A stretch of 61,601 nucleotides of DNA from DATFXM01 sp035315885 (lineage in GTDB: Bacteria; Acidobacteriota; Blastocatellia; UBA7656), in assembly GCA_035315885.1 (NCBI GenBank), contig DATFXM010000014.1:1-61601 (forward strand), written 5' to 3'. Below the pieces are notes generated by a model, which was given only the letters and a program-made list of their open reading frames with translations, ran no database searches and had not been told where the DNA came from. The position numbers and the translations under genes were made by a program. This document shows, one piece after another, positions 34,273 through 43,483 of the stretch (position 1 is its first letter; every line of letters starts with the position of its first letter).

Positions 34273-35982
34273 ATGGCCAAACAAGAAGAATACGACGCGA
34301 TTATTGTAGGCTCCGGAGCCACTGGCGGCTGGGCGGCGAAGGAGTTGTCCGAGAAGGGTCTGAAGGTGGCGGTACTCGAAGCGGGCCGCCAGCTAGATCC
34401 CATGAAGGATTATCGTGAGCACACCTGGCCCTATGAGCTTCCTTTCAGAGGAGCCGGTGATCAGCAGGACATGCAACGTTCGCAGCCGATCCAGAGCAAA
34501 TGCTATGCGTGCAACGAGTATGGCAGGCATTTCTTCGTAAACGATCTGGAGAACCCTTACACCACCAAGCCGGACAAACCTTTTTACTGGATTCGCTCGC
34601 GTCAGGTCGGCGGTCGCACCATAGTCTGGGGACGGCAGACCTATCGACTTTCGAATTACGATTTCAAGGCTGCAAGTCATGACGGGTACGGTGACGATTG
34701 GCCGATAAGCTTCGAGGATCTTGCGCCGTACTACGACCGAGTAGAGGAGTTCATCGGGATCAGCGGAGGCTACGAAAACATGCCGCAGCTTCCCGACAGC
34801 AAGTTTTTGCCTGCGATGAATTACACTTGCGGCGAGTGGGCTTTGAAGAAAGCGGTGGACAAGATGGGCGACAAGCATCGCCGCGTCATCATGGGCCGCG
34901 CCGCGATCCTGACGAAAACCATTCACGCCAACACGCCGAACTACCGGCCGGCCTGTCACTACTGCGGACATTGCGACAGGGGCTGTACCGCGAAGTCGTA
35001 CTTCAATAGTCCTCAGTCAACGCTGCCTGCTGCCGCCAGAACGGGCCGTATGACGCTGATCACCAACGCGGTCGCGAGCCACATCGTGCTCGATAAGAAC
35101 ACAGGAAAAGCAAGGGGAGTCCACTATGTCGACTCGGTTACGCGAAATCATCGAGAGGTGTTTGGCAAAGTGGTGGTGTTGTGCGCGGGTACTCTCGAAT
35201 CGACCCGGCTGCTGCTGAATTCTGCTTCCTCGAGTCACCCGGCAGGACTCGCAAACACCTCCGGCGTGCTGGGCCACTATCTGATGGACCACATCGGTGG
35301 CGGGGCGGCCGGCGGCGCGTTATTGAATTTGTCGACCAAAGAGATGGGACAGGATGGTCGAGCTAACGGAATCTACATCCCGCGTTTCAAGAACCTGACA
35401 TCGAAAGATTCACGGTTCATCAGGGGCTACGCGTTTCAAGGAGGAGCCGGGCAGAATCTGTACGAGCAAGGCAAATGGGTTAACGGATTCGGATCCGACT
35501 TCAAGAAGTCGGTGAGAGAATTTCACCCCTGGTACATTAATCTGACCGGCTTTGGCGAGTGTCTCGCGCGTTTTGAAAATCAGGTCCGCATCGACAAGGA
35601 CGTCGTAGATGCGTGGGGCATTCCGGTTCTGAACATAGAGATGAAGTTTGGGGACAACGAACGCGAGATTGTGCGCGACATGGGAGTGACCGCCGCTGAG
35701 ATGCTCGAGGCAGCAGGCGTGCAGCATATCCAGGTCAGCTACGGACCGGTTTCAACACCTGGAATCATTATTCATGAAATCGGCACCGCGAGAATGGGCA
35801 ACGATCCCAAGAAATCCGTGTTGAACAAGTTCAATCAGGCACACGACATCAAGAACCTGTTTGTGACCGATGGTTCGTGTTTTGTTTCATCGGCGAATCA
35901 GAATCCGACACTGACGATGATGGCGATCACCGTCCGGGCCTGCGACTATCTGGCTGAAGAGCTGAAGGCGGGGAAACTTTGA
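34273..35982 (+). CDS. GMC family flavin-dependent oxidoreductase with Cys cluster
   Basis: The 569-residue protein starts with the FAD-binding motif I-I-V-G-S-G-A-T-G-G (10-19) and L-E-A-G near 36. The GMC family features G-G-R-T-I-V-W-G near 113, V-L-C-A-G-T-L-E-S-T-R near 300 and the C-terminal H-E-I-G-T-A-R-M-G with S-A-N-Q-N-P-T-L-T are visible. The conserved His near 500 and Asn near 540 match the catalytic pair. Cys228, Cys231, Cys234 and Cys238 form a cluster reminiscent of the Fe-S site of membrane-linked FAD-glucose dehydrogenases. It probably oxidises a sugar or polyol and passes electrons onward. It lies between the regulator and the glycosidase genes. No signal peptide is seen, so cytoplasmic or co-exported location is open. 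Confidence 0.88.
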   Translation: MAKQEEYDAIIVGSGATGGWAAKELSEKGLKVAVLEAGRQLDPMKDYREHTWPYELPFRGAGDQQDMQRSQPIQSKCYACNEYGRHFFVNDLENPYTTKPDKPFYWIRSRQVGGRTIVWGRQTYRLSNYDFKAASHDGYGDDWPISFEDLAPYYDRVEEFIGISGGYENMPQLPDSKFLPAMNYTCGEWALKKAVDKMGDKHRRVIMGRAAILTKTIHANTPNYRPACHYCGHCDRGCTAKSYFNSPQSTLPAAARTGRMTLITNAVASHIVLDKNTGKARGVHYVDSVTRNHREVFGKVVVLCAGTLESTRLLLNSASSSHPAGLANTSGVLGHYLMDHIGGGAAGGALLNLSTKEMGQDGRANGIYIPRFKNLTSKDSRFIRGYAFQGGAGQNLYEQGKWVNGFGSDFKKSVREFHPWYINLTGFGECLARFENQVRIDKDVVDAWGIPVLNIEMKFGDNEREIVRDMGVTAAEMLEAAGVQHIQVSYGPVSTPGIIIHEIGTARMGNDPKKSVLNKFNQAHDIKNLFVTDGSCFVSSANQNPTLTMMAITVRACDYLAEELKAGKL

Positions 35983-35999
35983 AAAAGTGCCGAGCGCTC

Positions 36000-36611
36000 A
36001 TGCGTCTCGGTGCTGGTCAGTCAACTATGGAAAATCGGTTTTGGAACAAGGCTGGGCCTGAGGGCGCACGGGACGAGGCTGCAAAAAAGGAGCCGCCCAG
36101 CGTAATAAATGGCGTGCTGTATAAGCATGTGATCTCGGGCAAGATCGACCGCGCCGGAGGGCAAACTGACTTCTCGTTGTCTCTGGGCGGCGCTGCTGTG
36201 TCGCAGGGGAAGCTCAGCTTTCGCGTGTCACTGTCCGCCGGTGGTCGAAGCGCCGATCTCAACGCTGTAGTGACCGGGATCATGGGTCGGGTGTTCGATC
36301 CGAGGTCGGGCTCTACCGACCAGCAATACAAGAAGGGCGACAAGGATTCCGAGAAGAACAATACTCAACTTGCACCACCCCAGGACACTCAACTGGCATG
36401 TGCGGTGATGTTCTTGAAACTCCCGCCGTCATCTTCGCTTCGGAATGTTTTAGCGACTTCAAGCGCGGTTCAGGTAGGCGCTTCGCTTGCGCTGTACGAC
36501 AACGAAATCGGCGAAGAGATAAGTCGAAACATCTGCCGGATAATCGCCGACCCCGCGAGTCCAACTGCAAAAGAAGCGCTTCTGCAATTGAACCGCCGGC
36601 TTACTCATTGA
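36000..36611 (+). CDS. Protein of unknown function between GMC oxidoreductase and GH31
   Basis: The frame overlaps the GMC stop codon, but its first candidate start is a TTG (35979); I place the start at ATG 36000 (203 residues), with ATG 36027 as an alternative. No signal peptide or membrane span is present. A beta-rich middle (G-G-Q-T-D-F-S-L-S-L-G-G-A, K-L-S-F-R-V-S-L-S-A-G-G) is followed by a charged spacer and a C-terminal part with A-V-M-F-L-K-L-P-P and S-R-N-I-C-R-I-I-A-D. I do not recognise a family. Coding use and position, 17 bp after the GMC gene, suggest co-expression, possibly as an accessory subunit of the oxidoreductase, but it does not resemble the known small subunits of FAD-sugar dehydrogenases. 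Confidence 0.6.
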   Translation: MRLGAGQSTMENRFWNKAGPEGARDEAAKKEPPSVINGVLYKHVISGKIDRAGGQTDFSLSLGGAAVSQGKLSFRVSLSAGGRSADLNAVVTGIMGRVFDPRSGSTDQQYKKGDKDSEKNNTQLAPPQDTQLACAVMFLKLPPSSSLRNVLATSSAVQVGASLALYDNEIGEEISRNICRIIADPASPTAKEALLQLNRRLTH

Positions 36612-36708
36612 GAAAGTGCTTGCCGCTCCCCGGGTAACGCTTCAGATCTTGTGGCGGCGCCACTAATCCTATTCAAACGCTTCAATGGTGAGAGGAGGCA
36701 CTAGCCGA

Positions 36709-39111
36709 ATGACGCTTCAGGTTCAGCCGAGAGCTTGGTTGTCCTGCCGCCGCTGGCTTCCGACTCTTTGTGTTCTCGTTCTGTTAGGGTCGCATTCTGC
36801 TTCCGCGCAAGTGCTTGGCGATCCGATCGACGTGAGCCGCGACTTCTGGAAGATGGAAAATGTCTACTTCATCGGGAGCAAGCTTGTCAGTTTTGACGCG
36901 GCGACCGGACAGGGCGTACTTGGCTGGGACAGGTACACCCGCAACACAACGCTTTCGTTCAACAAGGTGGACGTTAACTTCGCGAAAGCGCGATCAACCG
37001 AGTTTCCAGGTACGGAATACGACGAAAATCCCGGTCTTCCTTTTTCGATAACCTTTATAGGCCCTCGAACGATTCGGCTGAGATTCTCAACCCGCTCGGC
37101 TCCACTAACCGATGCCCCATCGCTCATGCTTGCAGGCGATCCCGCAAGAGATGGCTCGTGGAAGGTCGAGCAAACCAGCGATGCGATAACGTACAGCAGC
37201 ACGTACGGGAAGGTTCGCATCTTAAAAGACCCGTGGCATATCGAGATATATGATGGTGCGGGCAGGCTTTTGACGCGCACGCAGAATCTCAACGACCCGC
37301 ATACATTCTATAACCCGGTGCCGTTTTCATTTGTGCGAAAGGCGAGTGACTTGAGCCGGTCATTCGCAGCCACCTTCGAGTTGGCACACGACGAAAAAAT
37401 CTTTGGCTGTGGCGAGTCATTCACGAGGCTCAACAAACGAGGGCAGAAGATCAACGTATACACGCGCGACGGAATGGGAACGCAGGCAGAGTTGATGTAC
37501 AAGCCCATTCCATTCTTCATGAGCAGCAACGGTTATGGCATGTTCGTCCACACCAGCGCTCCGCTGACGTTCGACTTCGGTCAATACTATGATCCGCACG
37601 AAGTGATCTACAGCCGGGACGAGAACCTTGACCTGTTCGTTTTTCTTGGAAATCCAAAAGAGATCCTGAGTGAGTACACTGCGCTCACAGGGCGTAGTCC
37701 GGTGCCGCCGCTTTGGTCATTCGGGTTCTGGATGAGCCGGATAACCTACAAGGCTGAGGACGAAGTGCGCGACGTCGCAAACCAGCTCCGCGAGCACAAG
37801 ATTCCTGCCGATGTGATTCATCTCGACACTGGATGGTTTGAGACGGACTGGCGCAGCAACTATCAATTCTCTACTACGCGTTTCCGCGACCCGGCGAAGA
37901 TGATCGCGGACCTGAAGAAGCAGGGGTTTCGCATCAGCCTCTGGCAATACACTTACTTCACCAGCAAGAACGAGATCTTCAAGGAGGCGGTGGACAAAGG
38001 CTACGTCGTCAAGAACGAAGGTGGAAGGCTGCCCTTTGAGGATGCGGTCCTCGACTTCAGCAATCCGGACACAGTCAAATGGTATCAGGGGCTTCTGGCG
38101 AATTTGTTGAAGATGGGGGTCGGCGCAATAAAGGTCGACTTCGGCGAAGGCGCGCCGATAAACGGCCAGTACGCGTCCGGGCGCACCGGCCTGTACGAAC
38201 ACAATCTGTACCCGCTGCGCTACAACAAGGCCGTCGCGGACATCACCAAACAGATCACTGGCGACTCAATCATCTGGGCCCGCAGCGCGTGGGCGGGCAG
38301 CCAGCGTTACCCGCTGCATTGGGGAGGAGACGCCGAAAACACCAACTCAGCGATGGCCGGCGAATTGAGGGGAGGCTTGTCCTTTGGACTGTCGGGATTC
38401 ACCTACTGGAGTCACGACGTAGGAGGTTTTGTCGAGCGTGCTCCGCGCGACCTCTATCGGCGATGGATGGCATTCGGTGTTCTAACTTCGCACACTCGCG
38501 CCCATGGCGCACCCCCAAGAGAGCCATGGCAGTACGACGATGCGCTCGCTGACGATTTCAGACGTGCGCTGGGACTCAAGTATTCATTGATGCCCTACAT
38601 CTACGCCCAAGCCAAAGAATCCTCTGCCCGGGGCTTTCCAATGGTGCGAACTCTGTTTTTTGAATACCCCGACGATGCAACTTCGTGGTTGATAGACGAC
38701 GAGTACTTGTTTGGTTCCGACCTGCTTGTAGCGCCGATGTTCGACAACGCAACCGACCGGAACGTCTATCTTCCGCCGGGTTCCTGGATCGATTATCAGA
38801 CTGGTAAGGCTTACAAAGGCGCGCAATGGCATCGCATCGCGCCGGGTCAGATCCCGGTCGTGCTGCTGGCGCGTGATCATTCGGTAATTCCGCAGGTTAA
38901 AGTCGCTCAAAACACCGATGCAATCGACTGGAACGATGTCGAGCTTCGCGTCTTCAGCACTGACAATCAGCAGGCGTCAGGCCTCTTTACTCTTCCAGGA
39001 GCCGATGTGCACACTTTGACAATTGACACCGCGGCGAGGACCCCGGTGCTCAAGCAAGATCCGCTGCAAGGCAAGGTCAAATGGCGCATAACACGTGCCG
39101 AACAAAAGTAG
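36709..39111 (+). CDS. Glycoside hydrolase family 31, alpha-xylosidase-like, secreted
   Basis: ATG 36709 has AGGAGG ten bases upstream and is preferred to ATG 36685; the product has 800 residues. A signal peptide covers about 1-33. An N-terminal beta-sandwich (to about 330) contains F-G-C-G-E-S-F-T-R-L. The barrel shows W-S-F-G-F-W-M-S-R near 342, V-I-H-L-D-T-G-W-F near 372, the nucleophile in I-K-V-D-F-G-E (Asp477) and the acid/base in W-G-G-D-A-E-N-T (Asp541). The W-S-F-G-F-W-M-S and K-x-D-F-G-E context is that of the YicI-like alpha-xylosidase branch rather than alpha-glucosidases. It would remove non-reducing alpha-1,6-xylose from xyloglucan oligosaccharides. It overlaps the next gene by 31 bp, supporting one operon. 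Confidence 0.9.
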   Translation: MTLQVQPRAWLSCRRWLPTLCVLVLLGSHSASAQVLGDPIDVSRDFWKMENVYFIGSKLVSFDAATGQGVLGWDRYTRNTTLSFNKVDVNFAKARSTEFPGTEYDENPGLPFSITFIGPRTIRLRFSTRSAPLTDAPSLMLAGDPARDGSWKVEQTSDAITYSSTYGKVRILKDPWHIEIYDGAGRLLTRTQNLNDPHTFYNPVPFSFVRKASDLSRSFAATFELAHDEKIFGCGESFTRLNKRGQKINVYTRDGMGTQAELMYKPIPFFMSSNGYGMFVHTSAPLTFDFGQYYDPHEVIYSRDENLDLFVFLGNPKEILSEYTALTGRSPVPPLWSFGFWMSRITYKAEDEVRDVANQLREHKIPADVIHLDTGWFETDWRSNYQFSTTRFRDPAKMIADLKKQGFRISLWQYTYFTSKNEIFKEAVDKGYVVKNEGGRLPFEDAVLDFSNPDTVKWYQGLLANLLKMGVGAIKVDFGEGAPINGQYASGRTGLYEHNLYPLRYNKAVADITKQITGDSIIWARSAWAGSQRYPLHWGGDAENTNSAMAGELRGGLSFGLSGFTYWSHDVGGFVERAPRDLYRRWMAFGVLTSHTRAHGAPPREPWQYDDALADDFRRALGLKYSLMPYIYAQAKESSARGFPMVRTLFFEYPDDATSWLIDDEYLFGSDLLVAPMFDNATDRNVYLPPGSWIDYQTGKAYKGAQWHRIAPGQIPVVLLARDHSVIPQVKVAQNTDAIDWNDVELRVFSTDNQQASGLFTLPGADVHTLTIDTAARTPVLKQDPLQGKVKWRITRAEQK

Positions 39112-40829
39112 AAAACCTGTCTGTTTCATTCCGCACGCGACTGTCGGGGTTATCGGGCCGCTACACGAACGCGATTCTGCTCATAACGGTTCTTCTCGCC
39201 GTCGTTGTGACCCCTCGGAGCGTTGCCACCAACTCGCGACTGTCCGTTGCTCCCGGCACGATGGTTCGGCTCAGCTCGGTGGGTTTCTTACCCGGCCAGC
39301 AAAAGGAAGCCTCGATCGCCTCCCCGTGCACTGATTTCAGAGTTGTCGACGCAAAGAACAAGACCGAGGTTCTGAAGGGAAAGATCACCGGACCATTTCG
39401 CAACCAAGATACCAATGAACAACTGTATATGGCTGACTTTTCTGCGTTGAAAAAGCCAGGCGTGTACCGGCTTGAAACCTCAACGGGGCAAAGCTCCGTA
39501 GACTTCCGCGTTGCCGCAGATGTCTTCCGCCTTCCTTTCTACGCAGTCGTTAGAGGCTTCTACTTCTGGCGCTGCGGCACCGCGGTATCTGGAAAACACC
39601 AGGGGATCACGTATTCTCACGGCGCCTGTCACCTTGAAGATGCGTGGCTTGATTATGTCGAAGGGGCGCACAAACGCGCCAGCAGCACCGGCGGTTGGCA
39701 TGACGCCGGGGATTACAACAAGTACGTCGTAAACGCAGGGGTCACAGTTGGAACGATGCTGCTTGCCTGGGAGCAGTTTCAGCGCGAGATTGAAAACATC
39801 CCTCTCGATTTACCGCACACAACCGGCAGGATCCCGGACTACCTCAATGAAGTTAAGTGGGAGATGGACTGGTTGCTCACAATGCAGGCGGCCGACGGGT
39901 CGGTTTATCACAAGGTAAGTACGAAGGGCTTTGGTCCAGCGATCCAGCCTGAGGAGGAAAAAACCGAGCGGTTCTTCGCGCCATGGAGCAGCGCAGCAAC
40001 CGCGGATTTTGTAGCGGTCGCATTTCGAGCTGCTCGCGCATTCAAGCCTTACGATTCACAGTACGCCTCGCGCTGTCTCGACGCAGCCAAGAAGAGCTTT
40101 GCCTTCTTGAAGGCTCACCCTGAAAATCACCCCGCCGACCTCAAGGAGTTCAAGACGGGAGCCTATCAGACTAACGATGACGATGATCGATTGTGGGCGA
40201 CGGCAGAAGCCTGGGTGAGCACTGGAGATCCCAGATTCCTGCTCGATTTCGAGAGCCAGGCACGACGGTTTTCCGAGAAGTTCAACGCAGATTGGGGATG
40301 GGGCAACGTAAAGAATCTCGGGATGCTGACTTATTTGTTTTCGACGTTGGCCAACCGGAACAGTGCAGTAGTCGACGAAATCAAGGCTGCCCTTGTAGCC
40401 ACGGCGGACGCGATCGTACAAACGAGTAAGGCGCATGGCTATCGCCGAACTCTGGGTACGACCTACTACTGGGGTGCGAATGGCGGGACCGCGAATACCG
40501 CGGTGATCCTGCAGTCGGCGAATCGCATCAGCCCGAAGTCGGAATACGTCACCACCACGCTCGACGCGATCGCATATCTGTTTGGGAGGAACTACTACGG
40601 CAGATCTTTTGTGACTGGAGTCGGCGCGAATCCTCCAGTCAATCCTCACGATCGAAGATCGATGGACCAGCCCGGCGCGCGGGCATGGCCGGGGTATCTT
40701 GTTGGAGGCGGCTGGCCAAAAGCTATCGACTGGAAAGACGAATCTCCGATCTATCAGGTCAATGAGATCGCGATCAATTGGAACGCGGCGCTGGTCTATG
40801 CTCTCGCCAGTGTTCTAGGCCAGCAATAA
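39081..40829 (+). CDS. Glycoside hydrolase family 9, endoglucanase-like
   Basis: The 582-residue protein starts inside the GH31 gene, 31 bp before its stop, indicating translational coupling. A hydrophobic segment at about 31-45 is a signal peptide or anchor. Residues about 55-145 form the N-terminal Ig-like domain of bacterial GH9 enzymes (R-L-S-S-V-G-F-L-P-G-Q-Q-K, G-V-Y-R-L-E). The catalytic (alpha/alpha)6 barrel follows: G-G-W-H-D-A-G-D-Y-N-K-Y near 204-215 with Asp208 and Asp211 as base pair, V-G-A-N-P-P-V-N-P-H-D-R near 515, and N-E-I-A-I-N-W-N with the catalytic Glu562. GH9 inverts beta-1,4-glucan bonds, so it may cut cellulose or the xyloglucan backbone. The GH31 and GH29 neighbours favour xyloglucan. 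Confidence 0.9.
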   Translation: MAHNTCRTKVENLSVSFRTRLSGLSGRYTNAILLITVLLAVVVTPRSVATNSRLSVAPGTMVRLSSVGFLPGQQKEASIASPCTDFRVVDAKNKTEVLKGKITGPFRNQDTNEQLYMADFSALKKPGVYRLETSTGQSSVDFRVAADVFRLPFYAVVRGFYFWRCGTAVSGKHQGITYSHGACHLEDAWLDYVEGAHKRASSTGGWHDAGDYNKYVVNAGVTVGTMLLAWEQFQREIENIPLDLPHTTGRIPDYLNEVKWEMDWLLTMQAADGSVYHKVSTKGFGPAIQPEEEKTERFFAPWSSAATADFVAVAFRAARAFKPYDSQYASRCLDAAKKSFAFLKAHPENHPADLKEFKTGAYQTNDDDDRLWATAEAWVSTGDPRFLLDFESQARRFSEKFNADWGWGNVKNLGMLTYLFSTLANRNSAVVDEIKAALVATADAIVQTSKAHGYRRTLGTTYYWGANGGTANTAVILQSANRISPKSEYVTTTLDAIAYLFGRNYYGRSFVTGVGANPPVNPHDRRSMDQPGARAWPGYLVGGGWPKAIDWKDESPIYQVNEIAINWNAALVYALASVLGQQ

Positions 40830-40890
40830 GGAGATGCGGGGATGAGGAGATGAGAGACGTGGCACGGAGGAGTGACGGCGATAACTCCGG
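40830..40890. repeat. Fragment of intergenic repeat family A, copy 4
   Basis: GGAGATGCGGGGATGAGGAG followed by GAGAGACGTGG-type sequence, starting at the base after the GH9 stop codon. Only the left arm is clear. The rest of the 349-bp gap 40830-41178 holds a family-C repeat (41087-41116), a TATAGT (41129-41134) and the AAAGGAG of the next gene; otherwise I see nothing in it. Confidence 0.5.
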
Positions 40891-41086
40891 CCTCACATAT
40901 GCGCGTGGTTGAGTTGCTACACCGCAGCTCATTGTGGAGGCTAGTTCGAAGCGCTGCGAAGTTGATTTCCGTTCGCAACCGATATCGCTGTTTATCTATC
41001 TGTTACCTGTGTTACGCGTGTATGTAGCGAGATTTAGTAAAGCAATTGAGTCTTAGGCTCCTTCTAGCGTCTCTTTCTTTAGGAAT

Positions 41087-41116
41087 CTCAGATCTCAGAT
41101 TTCAGATTTCAAATTT
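41087..41116. repeat. Intergenic repeat, family C, copy 2
   Basis: TCTCAGATCTCAGATTTCAG and ATTTCAAATTT units, the reverse-complement form of the repeat at 1039-1080. It ends 12 bp before a TATAGT -10-like hexamer (41129-41134) upstream of the CBM11-like gene, so it could contribute to that promoter. Confidence 0.6.
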
Positions 41117-41178
41117 TCGGCGATCCAATATAGTATTGCGCCCGCCAGGAGCCTCGACACAGAAAGGAGACGTCAAAA

Positions 41179-41889
41179 ATGAAGGCCCTGATGACAGTTC
41201 TCTTGGTGGGATCAGTAGTCACCTGTTCCCTACAACCATCTCGAGTCGCAGCTTCTCACAACCCCCTCGCCTTCCCCGCTCAGGAAGGCGACAAGCTGGT
41301 TTATGCCGACTTCGAAAACGTCAAAGACAACCAGCCCCTGAGCAATCGAGGGGGAGCAGTTCGACTCTACGGCTACCAGGAGAGCCCATCCAGCCCGAGC
41401 AAATTCAAAGGTTCGGCCGCCCACGCCGATATGCCCGAGCTGGTGAGACTCAATAAGGACGATCCGAATCGAGCGGCAGCCTTTGACTACGAGCTGCAGC
41501 CTCCAAACCAGTGGGCTGGCGCGGGACTCGAAGTGTTCGGCCTTCCAGACAAAGATGGCAAGCCGGCGGCCGACGACGTCACTCACTTCAAGTTCCTCAC
41601 CCTACAGATCTACGTCACCGGCGTGCAATCGGTAACCGTGGAATTCCTCAGCCGAGGTCAGGGTCTGACGATCGAACAAGGACCCCAGATGACCTTCAAA
41701 GTGACGAAGGGATTCAATACGTATCGAGTGCCGCTGGATCAAATTAGCCAGCCCGCGTGGGTTGAAAACAAGGTCTCTCCAAAAGAGGTGCTGAAGAGGT
41801 TGACAGCAATACACGTGCAGGTCTCGTGCAATCAATGCCCGCCCACCAAGGGCACGATGGTGGTGGACAATCTGGTGTTCCAGAAATGA
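41179..41889 (+). CDS. Secreted carbohydrate-binding-like protein (CBM11-like)
   Basis: AAAGGAG precedes ATG 41179; the protein has 236 residues with a signal peptide (M-K-A-L-M-T-V-L-L-V-G-S-V-V-T, cleavage near residue 26). The mature part looks like a beta-jelly-roll binding module: L-V-Y-A-D-F-E-N at the start, F-D-Y-E-L-Q-P-P-N-Q-W-A-G-A-G-L-E-V-F in the middle, F-L-T-L-Q-I-Y-V-T-G and a final M-V-V-D-N-L-V-F. This D-F-E ... W-x-G-x-G-L ... D-N-L/V-x-F pattern is shared with CBM11 and related sugar-binding modules of cellulases. There is no catalytic part. It may bind glucan or xyloglucan at the cell surface or in the periplasm. It overlaps the GH29 gene (ATGA), so both are made together. 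Confidence 0.65.
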   Translation: MKALMTVLLVGSVVTCSLQPSRVAASHNPLAFPAQEGDKLVYADFENVKDNQPLSNRGGAVRLYGYQESPSSPSKFKGSAAHADMPELVRLNKDDPNRAAAFDYELQPPNQWAGAGLEVFGLPDKDGKPAADDVTHFKFLTLQIYVTGVQSVTVEFLSRGQGLTIEQGPQMTFKVTKGFNTYRVPLDQISQPAWVENKVSPKEVLKRLTAIHVQVSCNQCPPTKGTMVVDNLVFQK

Positions 41890-43418
41890 TCAGCAGAAGG
41901 CGTCTCCTGCAACTATTGGCTGCCGCGATCCCGGCGTCGCGTGCGCGCAGCGTTCTTGGCTTTGGTCAGGAATACAACCAGATCCGCCCGGGCCCATTTA
42001 AGGGAACGCGGGAATCGCTGGCCGCTTACAGTGCTCCGCAATGGTTCCGCGACGCGAAGTTCGGGATCTGGGCGCACTGGGGCCCGCAGTCGGCAATCGA
42101 ATACGGTGACTGGTACGCCCGGCTGATGTATATCCAGGGCGAGCGGCAATACAAGTACCACGTAGAGCACTACGGCCACCCCTCAAAGTTCGGCTACAAG
42201 GACACCATTCCGTCCTGGAAGGCCGAGAAGTTCGATCCCGATTACCTGCTGGGCCTCTACAAGAAGGCTGGAGCGAAGTACTTCGTGAGCATGGGAGTTC
42301 ACCACGACAACTTCGATCTCTGGAACTCGAAGCATACTCGGTGGAACTCAGTGAATATGGGACCGCACAAAGATATCGTCGGGATGTTTCGAAATGCGAC
42401 TGCAAAGCAGGGTCTCCGTTTTGGTGTCAGCGAACACCTGGCGATGAGTTACAAGTGGTTCTCGGTTGCGCACGGCAGCGACAAGGAGGGCACGCTTGCC
42501 AGCGTGCCCTACGATGGGCAGGACCCGAAGTACGCGGACCTGTACCACGACATAAAGGATGTTTACACAAAACTCGAATGGAACCTGGATGGAACTTCGG
42601 AAGCCTTCAAGCGGCACTGGTTCATGAGGATTAAGGACCTTGTCGATAATTATGAACCCGATCTGCTTTACACTGATGGCCTGATTCCATTTGAAAACTG
42701 GGGACTGAGCCTTGTCGCTCATTTTTATAACGTGAGCCGAAAAGGTTCCTCGCCTCAAGGGGTATACACGAGCAAGCGGCTGGAAGACTGCAGGACCGGC
42801 ACTTGCGTGTTGGACGTGGAGCGCGGGGTCGTGGATCAGATCTGGCCGGAGCCGTGGCAAACCGATACGTGTATCGGCAACTGGCACTACTTGAAGGGCG
42901 CGACATACAAGACGCCTAAGATGGTAATCGACATGCTGGTGGACATCGTCAGCAGGAACGGAAACCTCCTGCTGAATTTTCCGTTGCCATCAAGCGGCAT
43001 GCTCGATCAGCAAGAATTGAAGATATTGGATGAGATAACTCGATGGATGGCTGTTAACCAGGAAGCCATCCACGAGACCCGCCCGTGGAAGATCTACGGC
43101 GAAGGTCCTTCAACGCAGGTGTCATCTTCAGAGCCCGGTTTCAACGAATCAAAAAGAAAGCCGCTCGGAGCGAAAGACATTCGCTTCACAAAGAAGGGAC
43201 AAACGCTCTACGCGTTTTTCATGGGTTGGCCTGAAGGGCGAGTCTCGATTTCGGCGCTCGGGCCAACTTCAAAGCTCCCGGCCGGCAAGATCGGGAAGGT
43301 GGAGCTTCTGGGAAGCAAACACCAACTGAAGTGGGCACAGGATGCAGAAGAACTGACGGTAGAACTGCCCGTCGAACGGCCATGCGAACACGCGTGTGTG
43401 CTTAGAATCGGCTTCTGA
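41886..43418 (+). CDS. Alpha-L-fucosidase, glycoside hydrolase family 29, exported
   Basis: ATG 41886 overlaps the preceding stop (ATGA), giving 510 residues; the frame upstream to 41826 lies inside the previous gene. M-I-S-R-R-R-L-L-Q-L-L-A-A-A is a twin-arginine-like signal, so folded export is possible. The GH29 barrel shows W-F-R-D-A-K-F-G-I-W-A-H-W-G-P near 45, K-A-G-A-K-Y-F-V-S-M-G-V-H-H-D near 125, and the nucleophile in P-D-L-L-Y-T-D-G (Asp264). S-R-N-G-N-L-L-L-N-F-P near 355 is a further GH29 segment. The end is a beta-sandwich. It would cleave terminal L-fucose, a known cap of plant xyloglucan side chains, which fits the GH31/GH9 neighbours. The acid/base residue is not identifiable by eye. 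Confidence 0.92.
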   Translation: MISRRRLLQLLAAAIPASRARSVLGFGQEYNQIRPGPFKGTRESLAAYSAPQWFRDAKFGIWAHWGPQSAIEYGDWYARLMYIQGERQYKYHVEHYGHPSKFGYKDTIPSWKAEKFDPDYLLGLYKKAGAKYFVSMGVHHDNFDLWNSKHTRWNSVNMGPHKDIVGMFRNATAKQGLRFGVSEHLAMSYKWFSVAHGSDKEGTLASVPYDGQDPKYADLYHDIKDVYTKLEWNLDGTSEAFKRHWFMRIKDLVDNYEPDLLYTDGLIPFENWGLSLVAHFYNVSRKGSSPQGVYTSKRLEDCRTGTCVLDVERGVVDQIWPEPWQTDTCIGNWHYLKGATYKTPKMVIDMLVDIVSRNGNLLLNFPLPSSGMLDQQELKILDEITRWMAVNQEAIHETRPWKIYGEGPSTQVSSSEPGFNESKRKPLGAKDIRFTKKGQTLYAFFMGWPEGRVSISALGPTSKLPAGKIGKVELLGSKHQLKWAQDAEELTVELPVERPCEHACVLRIGF

Positions 43419-43483
43419 AGCCAAGGCCGCGACTCAACCAAACCGCGCCTTCGCCGCCTCGTGCCCTCGTACTAAAGATAAAC

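Noticed and set aside
39021..39033. TTGACA/TTGACA pair near the end of the GH31 gene as an internal promoter for GH9
   Set aside because: No TATAAT-like hexamer at proper spacing, and the genes overlap by 31 bp, which favours co-transcription.
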